A stretch of DNA of 64,000 nt from Cryptomeria japonica (lineage: Eukaryota; Streptophyta; Pinopsida; Cupressales; Cupressaceae), in assembly GCF_030272615.1 (NCBI RefSeq), contig NC_081412.1, forward strand, positions 22,970,432-23,034,431, read 5' to 3'. Numbering within the stretch: the first letter of the stretch is position 1; the number at the start of each line of letters is the position of its first letter. The notes beneath the pieces are model-generated. The model searched no databases and was not told the DNA's origin. It saw nothing but the letters and a program-made list of their open reading frames with translations. Below are positions 34,561-46,153 of the stretch, in pieces. A program made the position numbers and the translations under genes.

Positions 34561-36100
34561 AAAAACACCCATGTACATATCTTCTCTATACCTACTAGGA
34601 ATTTTTTTCCTAGAATGAATTTAAGGCTTGATTTTAGCTTTCCACCTAAGATTGTGAAACCTTTAGCACAAATATAGAAGCCACCTTAGCTTATATGGTT
34701 CATATAATTTGTGTTAGATTAGGTAAGCCTTGGTAGAAGATTGGAAATGGTATTTAAATTATTTTTTTTAGAATTAAATAATCCTTGTAAAAATGTGTCA
34801 TCAATTCATTTGGGTTTCTTCTTATTTTTCCATGATACCCACCTTGAATAAATGGTATAATTTGCAATCACCAATGTTTGTCTAGCTATAAAGGTTTCAT
34901 ACCATATGGTCAATAGTGTTGTAACCTAAATTGGGTCACTTTATTTTTTACTTCTCTTTCAAGGCCTCCTCATTGGTCTCAAATTATTCTATTTAGATGT
35001 TCTTGACTCTTGATCCCCTTTCTACGTACACATCAAGACTCCTCAAAGATCTCTTCTTGTTTTGCCCCAAATCTTATGATATTTGGTCCTGGATACATGC
35101 CTTTTCAAGTGGTGCAGTCATGGTTAAGAGGGACCTTGATGAGATCTATTTGGACCATGTAGCAAGAGTAAAAACAATGGAAACAAGACAAGATGATGGA
35201 GGCAATGCAAAAATAAATGAATTATTTCATGAAAACTGATTACAATCTATCGACAACAAGCGGGCTACAAGATTTGGCTCACTAGCCTAATACATACATG
35301 CTCAATTACAGTATCGGTCAACTCTAGACCTCTAAATCTCTAGATAGAGCTTCTATGTTCTCACTACTACCTATTACGTGCTAGATTACATTGATTTATA
35401 TGCTCAAGAGGGATCTATGTCGACCCAAGAAGAATCAAATGTTGGTGAACAAGATGAAACGTGTGAAACCACTAGGTCGGCCTCCGCCAAAGGAATCCTC
35501 TAAAAAATCCAAAGGATAAAGTGTGAACCAAAGGGAAGGTCAGCCAAATGCCAAGGAACATTGGAAATAATTAAATGAAGTTCTACAAGCTATGGAAATC
35601 ATCTACAAGATTTTCCAAAGAAATAGGTCCAAGCAGTTCTGGCATTCTAAGCCAGAAAACTATCCCACATTCCGGAATTGATAACTTGCCGAAAAAAGAT
35701 CCAAACGTCATGTGGGCTTGGGGTAAGGAAGATAATCATGTTCACAAGCAAAAACCAGCTTCACAAAATCTAGTGAGCAAATGCAGAAAGAAATCCTAAA
35801 ACTGCAAAACAGGAAATAAACTGAAAAGAAATGTTTTTGGTTGATGCAAGATTGCCAAGAACCAGGAATGCTCCCGTATCATCAACTGATTTAGACATAT
35901 ATTCTATTTTCCTAAGACATAATCTAATTTTTGTATTTAACTCACATTTCTCACAAATTCATTTAGATTTGGCATTCTCTCAAGGAGGGGATTTTGTTTA
36001 GCATGTGGAAAGATAAAAATTTGCTAATTTTTTGGATATTCTATTGATCATCAATTTTTTTATTTATGTTAAATCTATGTTTTCTTTAAATGTGTTATAT
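34561..36100 (+). other. Intergenic with short unassigned frames
   Basis: Two short coding-like stretches occur. One is 34,997-35,239 (SRLLKDLFLFCPKSYDIWSW; VKRDLDEIYLDHVARVKTME). The other is 35,400-35,800, Lys/Ser/Pro-rich (LGRPPPKESSKKS; SSTRFSKEIGPSSSGILSQK). Neither shows a known domain. They may be ends of a decayed retroelement ORF. Confidence 0.35.
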
Positions 36101-36104
36101 AGGT

Positions 36105-36600
36105 TTAGGTGCAAGAAAATATTTTCTTGCACTTAAGGTGGCTCATTTACAAAAATTACAAGAACACTACGGTAATTCCCCTTATGATATGGCTAGGGTA
36201 CCCCAAATCTCACCTCCTCGCAAGGTTGATCTCCTCCTCATGGATGTCACTATGTCATATCAATCCTACTTGTGGGAATCGAGAAGCCCATTCTTAGGCC
36301 ACTTTTACTCCTATAAGAAAGGATCATGCTTAGTAGGACTAGTCATAGCTTAATAGTAGATTCTTTGCCTATTCATTTCTTGTTGGTGGATATTTTTTTC
36401 TTGCCAGAATTTGACAAATTTTGTTGTCTGGCTTGTGCCACCTGTCTTGCTCATGTTGGTATAAAAGAAAATAATGAAGAAAATGTTATTAATGATAATG
36501 ATGGATGGAACCCTCTTGTTGTCACTCTAGACCTCATTGATACATATGTGGACAAACTAAAAAACTAAGATTCGCATCCTCCTCCTACATATTCTCTATC
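36105..36600 (+). repeat. Dispersed repeat R1, copy 3
   Basis: Translated traces: LALKVAHLQKLQEHYGNSPY, then DKFCCLACATC and EENVINDNDGWNPLVVTLDL followed by IDTYVDKLKN and DSHPPPTYSLS. The last part aligns with the R1 copy at 54,170-54,350 and with the proteins implied by the minus-strand copies at 44.5 and 40.8 kb. It is in the same orientation as, and continuous with, the dioxygenase-type 5' flank that follows. Confidence 0.55.
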
Positions 36601-36985
36601 CATCTAGTAGCCTAATTTATGTTTTATATATCTTGTCTGAGGCTCATGCCCCCATGAATTTTAGGAGTGTGACTTTTCCTATCCACCTTTTGTTTTTAAA
36701 TATGTGTAAATTTATCTTTTAAATGTTAATATAAACATTATTCAATACCTGTAACAATATTTTTAACTCTTAGATTTTTTATAGATTAGAATTATTTGAT
36801 GTTTGTTACCAAACCTCTCTTCCAACACAAACAAATCTGAAATGGCTTTTGAGTTTTTAAGTTATTTTGTTTCTTTGATATACTTTGGAAGGTGTTACCA
36901 ATTTTCGGATACCATTCAAAGTTAGAGACTACACTATCAAAACATTGATAGTTATGACCCACATACCTTGCTCTCACAATTTTAT
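36400..36985 (+). repeat. Duplicated 5' flank of the 2-ODD gene (copy G)
   Basis: Homologous to 54,160-54,660 upstream of intact gene C and, inverted, to 58,420-58,870. Shared landmarks include ACCTAATTTATGTTTTAT, TATCCACCTTTT, TTTGATGTTTGTTACC, TGGCTTTTGAGTTTT and GTTAGAGACTAC. The gene body that should follow is missing; the matching 3' flank reappears only at 39,767. Confidence 0.75.
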
Positions 36986-38562
36986 GTGTGATTGCATGGA
37001 TTAATTGAACAAGGCAATCTAGAAAATAAAGAATAAAAACCTTAGACTTTCACAGAAACTTCAGAAATCCACTATTGGGTACAACATTAGATAGATCTTA
37101 TCTATCATTCTACCAAAACAAAAGGATTTACAAAAATACCAAAACACAAAACTTCTTAAAATTTAAGAATGAAAATAATTAACCAAATAGTATTCTATGC
37201 TACACACCACTAGATGAGACCTTCATAAGTGTTTCGTTAGCTTCCGTGGGAGGGGGGTTTTAATAGAGAAAACAAAACATCCCGTGTAGTGGATAATGCT
37301 GAGAAAAATGTCATAAGTAGTGGATAATGGTGAAAAAACATGGCATGCAATAGATAATAGTGAAAAAATGGAAAAAAAAATAGCATGAACAAAGAAATTG
37401 TTGTAGTTGCAGCTCAACCATGGAAACTCAAAAATGGAAAAAAAAAAAAAAAAAAAAAAAAAAAGCCCAAAAAAGACCAAAAAAAATTAAAAATACTATA
37501 ATAATTGTTGCATTGGTAAAAAAAAAGCCTTTTGGAAATATAAAATAACATGCTTATATTTAAAGCTCAAAAAAATCATTCCTATAACATCCAATTTTTA
37601 AAATCAATCATATTGTAGTTAAACAATTTGTACAATTTATTAAATTAAGAAATATAGTCCTCAAATTTATAAAAATCAAGTTTATTTTGAAAAAAGTAAT
37701 AATCACATTTTTATTGATTAAAAAAACAATTTATCAATCACCAATTAATTCTTTAATGAATGTTTTGTCTTTGTACTAATAACAACGAACAACAAACTAC
37801 AATTTCTACATGCAAACAAATAAGGAAAGAAAAAATTAAGCTAAAAGCTAAAGCAAGAAACTAAAAACAATGCACATAGAAAACAATGCATGGGCTGAGG
37901 TGTAGTCCCATGAGGGGGCTTAAGCTTCTATTTTCTTAGAATAGGAGGAACCATGAAAAATAAAAAATTATGCTTCGGGTTTATTTAGAATCTTTTCCTA
38001 AAAAATAGCAGCCTCTAATTTTAAGGGTTTATTAAGGGTAAAATTGGAGGGGCTAGAAATTGCCCCACTTGATTATGATGATATTTGCCACTTGTCACAT
38101 ATCTAAGTTTAGATTTATGTTAAAAAATAATTTTGGAGGAAAAATAATTTTTTCAACTTGTTTAAATTATCATTGCAGAAAGAGTAGAAGACAAAGTTGT
38201 GTATTCATGAGACCACCAACTTTCTTAAATTTAGGAGCTTAAATTTTTAAGTTGAATAACACTACAAAACTTATGGGACCCGTAGCTTTGAAATATTCTT
38301 AAAAAATCTGAGCAGTTATAGCTCTATTTTTTAGGAAGCCCCCTCCATGAGACCCTAGCCTTAACATGCTAAATATATTGCATGTAATCTTTATTATGCA
38401 TAAACAAAAAGCTAAAAGAAAAAAAAAACAATGGACATTAATTATGCATCTTCAAATCTTATTGTCTTTACCTATTACTCGATTTTGAAATATCCCTTGA
38501 TTGTCTCAATCTAATACCAAATTCTTGATTCAAATAACTTTCATGAACCTAGCTCTGATATC
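36986..38562. other. AT-rich intergenic DNA with poly(A) tract
   Basis: No gene seen. There is an A-homopolymer of about 25 bases near 37,437-37,464 and several shorter A-runs. The open frames over these are low complexity. This block occupies the place of the lost gene body of copy G. Confidence 0.5.
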
Positions 38563-38564
38563 AA

Positions 38565-38947
38565 AGTGGCAATTCTACCTCTAATGGAATGACTTATAAA
38601 CATTATAGATTTTCTTGCAACCTATGCTTGGATTTTTTCATTCCTTTGGTGAGAGCCTCTATGTAAAGTACAAGTACTCACATACATCAGTGGTAATGGA
38701 TATGTTTTGCAAGATATTAGAAATAAAAAACTTTGCCTAGATTTATGGTAAGGCTAGGAAAAGTGTGTTATTGCCAATATCTTACTAAGCAATACGAAGG
38801 TTTGTGTAAATAGAGGCTCTCACCAAATTTAGACATATATTTGAAACGACAAACTCCAAGTACAAGTTACAAAGATAATTAAAACATAAAAATCTAATTT
38901 ATTAACATGTCATTCCATTATAGGTGGAATTACCACTTTGGCCACAC
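38565..38947 (-). mobile_element. Short LTR or MITE with subterminal inverted repeats
   Basis: About 50-bp inverted repeats lie at 38,565-38,615 (AAAGTGGCAATTCTACCTCT...) and 38,888-38,938 (...ATAGGTGGAATTACCACTTT). Inside them is a second perfect 15-bp inverted pair, GGTGAGAGCCTCTAT / ATAGAGGCTCTCACC. On the minus strand the unit starts TGTGGCCAAAGTGG and ends ATTGCCA. It is followed within a few bases by TGATATCAGAGCTAGG, a near match to the copia primer-binding site TGGTATCAGAGC. It is therefore either a ~380-bp LTR (minus strand) of a copia/TRIM-type element or a MITE beside a chance match. Confidence 0.55.
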
Positions 38948-39139
38948 TCAAGTTTGGGGGAACTAGGACAGGTGCCCCTATTTATGCCATTTTCCTGTGA
39001 TACAAAATGAAAGAAATAAAACAAAAAATTAAAATTGTAGTTTGCATGTTGTGCGATAGCTATTTTTTGGTTTTACTTATCCTAACTTTTATGATTTGTA
39101 AAAATTGCATGTCTATTCTTTGTTACAATAATTTATTAA

Positions 39140-39766
39140 TGTAGATTCAAGTACAAGCTAATAAAGTGGCTCTTGAGGTGGGCCACTTACAGGAGCTCCT
39201 CCAGCACTGGAGCAACACCCCTTGTGTGCTTGCCAAAGTGTCGTCGGATTTTATTTATGTCAACCGCACTTTGCCCCGTGGCTGCAGTTCCTCTGCCCGA
39301 CGCTCTCAGACCCCATGGTCCTAGGCTCCTCGTTGCTCCTCTGGTGGGAGAGATGATGCATGGAGGTGTCACTCGGCTTCTCCTCTGGTTCGTGGCTCTG
39401 CCTCAGGGTGGCCTTCTGCTGCTCATGTGAGTTTGGATCCTGCTACTTGTGATGGCTCTGGGTGGCCTACAACCACCACCTCCAAGTTTCCCAGCCTGGC
39501 TCTGGAAGATGGGAGGTCCGTCTCGAACCCGACTCCTGACCCCGCTGATGTATGGGGCAAGAAAGATGATCTAGATCCTCCTCCTTCGGTTGCCTCTGCT
39601 TTGGCTGCTTGAGGAATGTTTTTGATGAATAGCTTTATTTTTTTACTCTACCATCTTGTCGTGTGACTCTCGCGGGGTCATCTTGTATCCCTTGGTCTTT
39701 TTTTGTGAATATGTACTTTAATATTTATACTTAATAAAGAAGGCCTATTCATAAAAAAACATGAAA
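39140..39766 (+). mobile_element. R1 retroposon, GC-rich copy 4 with poly(A)
   Basis: The least decayed R1 copy. It reads QANKVALEVGHLQELLQHWS and VLAKVSSDFIYVNRT; later, in the frame of 39,427-39,612, it reads LALEDGRSVSNPTPDPADVW and GKKDDLDPPPSVASALAA, then a stop. A 3' UTR-like stretch and AATAAAGAAGGCC...ATAAAAAAACATG follow, so the unit has the structure of a retroposed transcript. GC content is well above the surroundings. Function is unknown. Confidence 0.55.
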
Positions 39767-40098
39767 AATTCATACATTGAATTGTTGGCGATCTAACTAG
39801 TTTGTTGTCAGTACAGTGAGCACTGTTTGACATGCTAAGAATTAACTAGGATTTTAAATATATTTTTAACAAAGGTACCAATCTTCCTTTTAGGTGTCTC
39901 GTATTTCAGTTTTTGTGGGTATTTGAAATGTAGAAATGAATATTTTATTTGATTGGTGATATGTGCAAATCTGGAAAAGAGAAACAGATTGTGGATAATG
40001 TTTTATCTCGAGAATTTCAAGCTACCTAGAGCAAATTAATGATGAAGTAATCAATTTAGATTCTAAATTAGTGAGAGTTTGAAAATATAATATAATTA

Positions 40099-40402
40099 TC
40101 AACATTTGGGTTCTTGTCTAGTGGTGAAGTTGAATGGTTTCAAATGAGTCCACTAGGAATCAAGCCTTCCTGAGTGCAAAGGCTCCGACATCATAAGGAA
40201 TGAGGTTGGGATCATACCCTGGGTGAATTTGGTGGAATGGATACCCCTCAATTCTTGTCTCTTATCCAAAGAGGTTTCAGCCTATATGGTCATGCCCCCG
40301 TATTGGGTGACAAAAACTAATCTATGAAGGCCCTCGCTAGGTTGGTGTCCTTGTGGGCTTCACGCCCTTGTAGGTTTGGACTTCCATAAAAAAAAATATA
40401 TC
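40099..40402 (+). mobile_element. SINE-like retroposon with 9-bp TSD
   Basis: A 304-bp insertion flanked by perfect 9-bp direct repeats ATATAATTA (40,090-40,098 and 40,403-40,411). It ends in an A-run (AAAAAAAAATATAT) and is absent at the homologous positions near 57,145 and 44,220. GGATCATACCC (40,209-40,219) resembles a polymerase III B box. TAGTGGTGAAGTTG (40,119-40,132) resembles an A box, although the 77-nt gap between the two is longer than usual for a tRNA-derived SINE. Non-coding. Confidence 0.8.
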
Positions 40403-40789
40403 ATATAATTAAAATCATATTGTAATTATATCATTGGAAGGAAAAGATTTAGATTCAACTTATATATATGTCTAAGTTAATAAATTTTACCTCTATTTTA
40501 CATTTAACATTTTATTGTGCTTTGGAATTTTTACTCAACTTTAACATTATAATGACAATCAATTGGACCCTTAGGTTCAATAGGCATGCTAATAAAAAAA
40601 AATTATAGTATTTTTTTAATGAATAGTGTGTATCTATGATATTATTATAATATAGTGATACATATTTATAAAATAAGCACTGGATGTAAAAAGTCACACT
40701 TCTAAAATCCAAAGAGGCATCAACCCAAAGAAAGATAATAGAAAAAATGAAACAAGCTACTAAGTGACTGGAGTAAAAGTATGGGGAGG

Positions 40790-41250
40790 AGGGGGGGATC
40801 TTATTCATCTAGATTGCCCCATACATTAGCGGGGTTTGAGATAATCGTACATGGTTCCCATTGATTATTGCCATTTTTATTACTTTCCTCAAACATTTGA
40901 ATAAGAGAAATATTAAGAGCCAAATAAATAAATTTGTTGGAGTTAGGCCAATCAAAGTTTCTTTCACTGACAAATGATGGAAAGGTACACCACCTACTAC
41001 TAGGCCACAAACAACCTTGTTAAACACAATTATTTCCCATAAGAGGAGAATAAGCTTGAAGGTGAGCTTCCTTATGAACACAAGAAGAATGGTTATGACC
41101 ATTACAATTCCCTCAATAAGGAAATTGACCTCAAGATAGGGTAGAAGTTGGAGGTACTTTATTAAAAACACAAGGGGAATTACCCTTCTGATCAGTAACA
41201 CTTGCAAATGAGTCATATGAAGTGCAACTTTATTTACTTGTACTTAAACA
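40790..41250 (-). repeat. Dispersed repeat R1, copy 5
   Basis: The minus strand reads through a trace of the R1 frame. It has GLVVGGVPFHHLSVKETLIG, LTPTNLFIWLLI and, after a frameshift, NNQWEPCTIISNPANVWGNL. It is tail-to-tail with the 2-ODD flank, as in copies C and E. Confidence 0.6.
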
Positions 41251-41289
41251 TGTAATAATACATTACAAATGATTTTAGCATAAATAAAA

Positions 41290-42470
41290 AAGGTTGACCA
41301 ACATAGAAACTTGAGAAAATGATAGATTTCTATCCTTATATATGCTGAATATAATCTCCACCTTTATTGCCATGTTAGATTTGATTGAATTTGTGAAGGA
41401 TGTGAGATGAATCCCCTAAAAAATTCATATGCCAAGAAAAAATATTAGGTTTGAATAGCTTGAAGAAGTCATGTTTCTAGGTCTAAATATCCTAAGATCA
41501 AGTACAAAATCAAAAGAGGTTTTTGAGAGACTCTTGATGTCTACAACAAGGACACTAAGGACATGAAAATGTTCAAAAGGGATAACTTGTAACAATGGGG
41601 AGGCCTTGAAAAAGAAGACACCAACAATAATGTGCCAATTAGAAATCCAACATTATCAATCATATGATGTGAAATTTTCTTTGCTAGATTGAAGTTGGTG
41701 ACCATAAATGACACCATTGATTCAGAGTTCTTACCCTTTGTAAATGAGGAGAAAAATTAATGATATCCTTGACAAGTCTTGTAATTTTTACAAGTAGTTT
41801 TTGGATGCCATTTCCAATCTTTCCACTGAATTTTACAAGATCCAATGTTAATTTTGTGAACCATATCAACTAGAAAGGATTCTATAATTATATCAAGCAT
41901 TTCATGATCATGATTGGAAATAAAAAAAAAAAAGTTTTGAATTAATTAGAGAGGAAAAGATATTCCTAGTAGTTCTAGATAAAATATCTTGAGTTGTTTT
42001 GATCAACTTTTAAAAAAATCTCTAAGCACACGATCCTAGGGAGTATTTACAGGAGGGAAATTTTGCCACTAAAAATAAGATACCACCAAATATTTTGCTA
42101 CTTCATGCAAAGACTAATATGAAAACTAGAACCATTTTAGAATTAAGCTAAGGCTTCATTGAATCTAAAAAATACTAAATATTTTTTGTCACAAAGGTCT
42201 CTTGCGTCTAAATAATATGTTTCATAAGAAAAAGGTTATGAAGATCAATTCCCTTTCAATTTGGTCACCTAGATAGGAAACCAGAAAAAATGAATTACTA
42301 TTTTAACTTCTTCACTTTTAAGAATATGAATGATCCACTTAGTACAAGAGACCAAACCTTGGTGCTAAGTGGAGAGTAATCCCAAAATTCCTAATTTATA
42401 GGAAAGGCAAGAAAACTTCCAACCTATAGAAATTGGCCCTAAATTAGACTTGAAAAGGATAAAAAAATTG
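41290..42470 (-). pseudogene. Unrecognised decayed ORF region (R4)
   Basis: 41,300-41,600 is homologous to 52,330-52,600. On the minus strand both keep similar residues: IPFEHFHVL / IPFEHFHIL, a VDIKSLS / IDIKGLS segment, and GIHLTSF / GIDLTSF followed by IKSNM. This suggests a once-coding sequence. Further up, 41,684-41,869 is open (LTLDLVKFSGKIGNGIQKLL). No catalytic motif is seen; it may be part of a LINE. Confidence 0.4.
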
Positions 42471-42479
42471 ATAGTACCT

Positions 42480-43450
42480 CTAGTAGCATGGCCCCATAAT
42501 TATCAGTGTCAATGGAAGAGCTATGATTAGGTCATCATAAAACAACCCTACTACTTCCCCCTCCCCTTCTATTGATCTATTTGACAATGAGATTGCCAAG
42601 GAGGATAGAACCACTTCCTCGGGTGAACAATGGTCAACTAGGTTGGCTAAAGTTATGGTTGCTACCAAGATTATTAATGCTTTAGGAAAAAATCCATCTG
42701 AAGATAAAACTAGTGAACAATCGAAAGATTACACCTTTAATGGAGAACAAATAGAGAGCATTGATGAAACTCGTGATGATCCCCTTAATCTAGTACTTGA
42801 GGACTCTCTTTCTCATTCCCCCAATTGAGACCCACTTTAATGATGCACTTGAAGGGCTAAATAGTCTAAAGGGCTACAAGGATGATGAAGCTAAGTCTCA
42901 AGATTGGCATGTGTTGATTGTGGAGTTGGAGGACCTAAATGCCAAAGTGGATAGCTTGGAGACTCCCCAAAATTGCCTTGGGTGTGGAAAAAAAAAGAGA
43001 ATGGATCAAACACTTTGAGAATGGTATAGAGAACCTCATGAGAATCGATAAAAACTTGATGTAGAGGACAATTATGGAGGTGGTGAGAGTAGACAAAAAT
43101 ATAGTGAGAAAGAAAAAGAAGAAAGCTTTAGGAAGAGTGGAGAATGGATATGCCAAAGGAACGAAGACCGATACCTCATCCCTTTGGGAAGTGGAGTTGA
43201 AGGAGATGCTGGATGGATGGGGCTACATTTCATAGTGTGCCTTTGTTCTTTCTGCATGTTATTTTTTCTTGTTACTTATTCCTAGGTTGTTGTTTTCAAA
43301 CTTTTTAGCATTAGTTGTTTGATGAATAGTTTATAAACTCTCTGGTTGTTGCGGTTGGTGGGCTTCATCTCCAAGCCCTTGTTTTTCATTTTGATTTGGA
43401 TGTATAACGAGTTGGGGCCCTTCGCCACTCAATTTAATAAAAAACTAAAC
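42480..43450 (+). pseudogene. Unrecognised coding-like remnant with poly(A)-type end
   Basis: A frame with two shifts runs from about 42,540 to 43,232. It contains SIDLFDNEIAKEDRTTSS, TRLAKVMVATKIINALGKNP, DDPLNLVLEDSLSHSP, ALEGLNSLKGYKDDEAKSQD and LIVELEDLNAKVDSLETPQN (coiled-coil-like), then TSSLWEVELKEMLDGWGYIS and a stop. A 3' UTR-like stretch with AATTTAATAAAAAAC (43,430-43,445) follows. Acidic and helical, family unknown; probably a retroposed or LINE-associated ORF. Confidence 0.4.
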
Positions 43451-43740
43451 TCTCAAGCCACTTCATGGAAACTTTGATGATTTTTTAAGAAGACTAAAGA
43501 AAATTTTGAATTATTTTTGAATTATTTTAAATAAGAAGCTTTGAAGGGATCCCAACAAAAAGAGTAGTAGACACGAGTAGCCACACGAAACTTGGAACAA
43601 ATCTAGAACTAAATTTAAGCTAGAGAAAAAGCTTTGTTAATCTAAGAATATTTTTTTTAATTCCGCTCAATTTTTTTTTTAAATTTCTACTTCTATAAGC
43701 TAAGTAGATGTGGGAAGGAAATAAGGATTATCATTAGAGA

Positions 43741-44980
43741 AAAGAATTTAAGACCTTGTAAAAAAGATCTAAACACTAATGAGATAAATGTCGTGTAAGC
43801 AGTGAAGACTAGGTAGATATCTGAAAATCACACCCAATTACGTCTCACAGCATAACTGAAAAAATTAAGGTTGATTGTTGATGCAGGAAGACTATTGTAG
43901 ATTACAGAAACGCTACACTGAATTGCTGGTGGTCTAACTAGTTTGTTATTAATAAAGTGAGCAGGTTTAGGGTTTTTAATATAATTTGAATGAAGGTATG
44001 TCTTTTCTGTGTCTAGTATTTATATTTTTGTGGGTATCTGATATGTAGAGACGGGGATATTTTATTTGATTGGTGATATGTGAAAGTCCGCATAAGAGCA
44101 ACAGTCTGTGGACGATGTTATACCTCGAGAATTAAGGCATTTCAAGATATCTGGAGCAAATGAATGGTGAAGGAGTCAATTTAGACTAAATTAGTGAGAG
44201 TTGAATGCATAACGCAATTAAATTTGTGTTGTAAGCAAAAGATTCAGTAAAGTTGAACGTATACGCATCTGGAGTTAATGTTACTGCTATATTCTACATT
44301 TTTTACATTTTATTGTGCCTTGCCATTTGTATCTTTAACAATATAATTACTATCAAATAGGCATGCTGAAAGAATATGGTGTTACATAGATTTAGAAAAT
44401 AAGTGGCTGAAAAAAGTTACACCTCTAAATTTTAAACGAGATATCAGTCTAAAGCAAAACAAGTTTTTAAGACGCTAGAGTATAAGTAGGAGGGGCAAGA
44501 GGGGAATCACAATCATCTAGCTTGTTTCATATATTAGCAGGATTTGAGATAATCACATAAGGATCCCATTTATTATAGTCATTATTAGTATTTTCTTCAC
44601 GGGTGTCTTCTTTAACGATTTAAATAAGAGGAATAACAAGAGCCAAACAAAGAAGTTTTCCAGAGTTAGGTCAAACAAAATTTCTTTCACCTACAAGTTG
44701 CGGGGAGGTAGAGCGCCTATTTCTAGGCCACAATAACTTTTTTAAACATAATTATTTCTCATAGTGGAGGAGAAGCCTAAGAGAGCCTCCCAATGACAAC
44801 AAGTAGAATGGTTATGCCCACAAAAATTCCCTCTAGATGAACAATGGCCCAAAGAGGAGATGAAAGTTGGACGTGCTTTGGCAAAAACACAAGGGGCATT
44901 AACCTAGTGATTCAATAACACTTGTCAATGACCCATCTGAAGTGCCACTTTATGTACTTGTACTTGAATATATAAGGATA
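43741..44980 (+). pseudogene. 2-ODD copy E: intron 1 fused to 3' UTR
   Basis: It begins in intron 1 sequence of the dioxygenase gene (ATAAATGTCGTGTAAGCAGTG, CACACCCAATTACGT), with the acceptor TGATGCAG at 43,880-43,887. Then come about 30 bp of exon 2 (GAAGACTATTGTAGATTACA...), after which the sequence jumps to the 3' UTR (TACACTGAATTGCTGGTGGT). The junction shares CTAC with both parents, so a microhomology deletion removed most of exon 2, intron 2 and exon 3. The 3' flank continues to 44,980, including a minus-strand R1 copy at about 44,510-44,960. Exon 1 is absent. Confidence 0.85.
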
Positions 44981-44996
44981 CATTAGAACAAATAAA

Positions 44997-46153
44997 TTGC
45001 AACCCTAGCAATTTTCGACTACATTAGGGTCCTCACACACGTGAGTTTGAATCCTCTAGCCTGATCGAAGACCAGAGATTGCTCAGCTTGCGGAAATAAC
45101 TTCTTCCTTGGCCTCTGCATCACCCTCTCCGCACTCTGACCTAGAGAAAGGGATAGGACAGGGGCATGGTGCCATTGCTACTGTCCCCCCTTGGACAGGG
45201 GCATGGTGCCCTTGTCCTCCCAGGATAGGGGCATGGCACCCCTATCCCTGCCCTATTTTGGGGTAGGACCCTTCCTAGGGTTGCATTGTTGGTTGTGCCT
45301 CGGGCGGGAAACTCCCCCGATGTCGGCCCGTGACAAAATTCAAATCTACTAACATGTATTTAAGGGGCATTCATCCTCCCATTTGCATAAGTTGAATTTG
45401 GATAAGATTGGAGTGTACACAAGTGATTAAGCATTCAAGCATTTTTTTCCAGCATTGAGCATTCTCAAGTCTCCCTTCAAGGCTAGGTATTGCATTCAAT
45501 TCAAGGATTCAACCATTGAAGAGGAGATTGATTTCAACATTCAATTCCACACAAGCACTTCTATCAACATTGCTATCACAACCTCCCTTGATATCACAAC
45601 CTTGTTATCAATTTCTATCAAAATTTCTATCACAACCTCCCTTGAGGTGATTTATAATTCAATCTTTCATTTACATCTACTTTCATGTACTTTCGGATTT
45701 GGGCTTCATTTGCAGAGGCGGAAAAACCCTTTTCATTTCGTGGTTTTTTTGGAGGACTGTGTACGTTCCCACCACGGTTTAGGCAACTTTTCCACAAATT
45801 CACAAGGCGACTTCATCTCAACATTTTACTGCCAAATCTAGATGCATAGCTTCATCCCATATTTCAATCTCAAGTTATAATCAATTCTTTGTCACTTTTG
45901 CACTACATAATTTAATCAAATCCTTTCCAAATCAAACAAGAAAGCGGGGATCAACTTAGCATTCCGCATTCATTTATAATTCAATCTACCATCTTTGTGT
46001 GGAGAGATTGAATCTAGTGAATTATCCTCTCCTCTTTCTAATTTAATGGTGAAAAGTGCTTGAATGGTAATCGATAGCAAAACTCTCATCTCTCTTTGAG
46101 GGAAAGGGTAGTTGCCTTCTTGATTTATCACTCACCATTTTCCCACCATTACA
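44997..46153 (+). repeat. Element III left LTR
   Basis: Matches the right LTR from its 18th base on. The first bases (TGTAGTGTCATAAAA in the right LTR) are not preserved here. It contains three tandem-like copies of GGACAGGGGCATGGTGCC near 45,156, 45,193 and 45,223. It ends CCCACCATTACA. Confidence 0.8.

Larger units (their letters stand above)
39767..41270 (+). repeat. Duplicated 3' flank of the 2-ODD gene (copy G)
   Basis: It matches the region after the stop codon of gene C (56,810-57,820) and 43,918-44,980: GAATTGTTGGCGATCTAACTAG, TTATTTGATTGGTGATATGTG, TTTTATCTCGAGAATT and so on. No dioxygenase coding sequence remains. It carries a short retroposon (40,099-40,402) that is absent from the other two flanks, and a minus-strand R1 copy (40,790-41,250). 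Confidence 0.8.

Noticed and set aside
37223-37480. Phe-rich minus-strand frame
   Set aside because: Created by an A/T homopolymer; low complexity.
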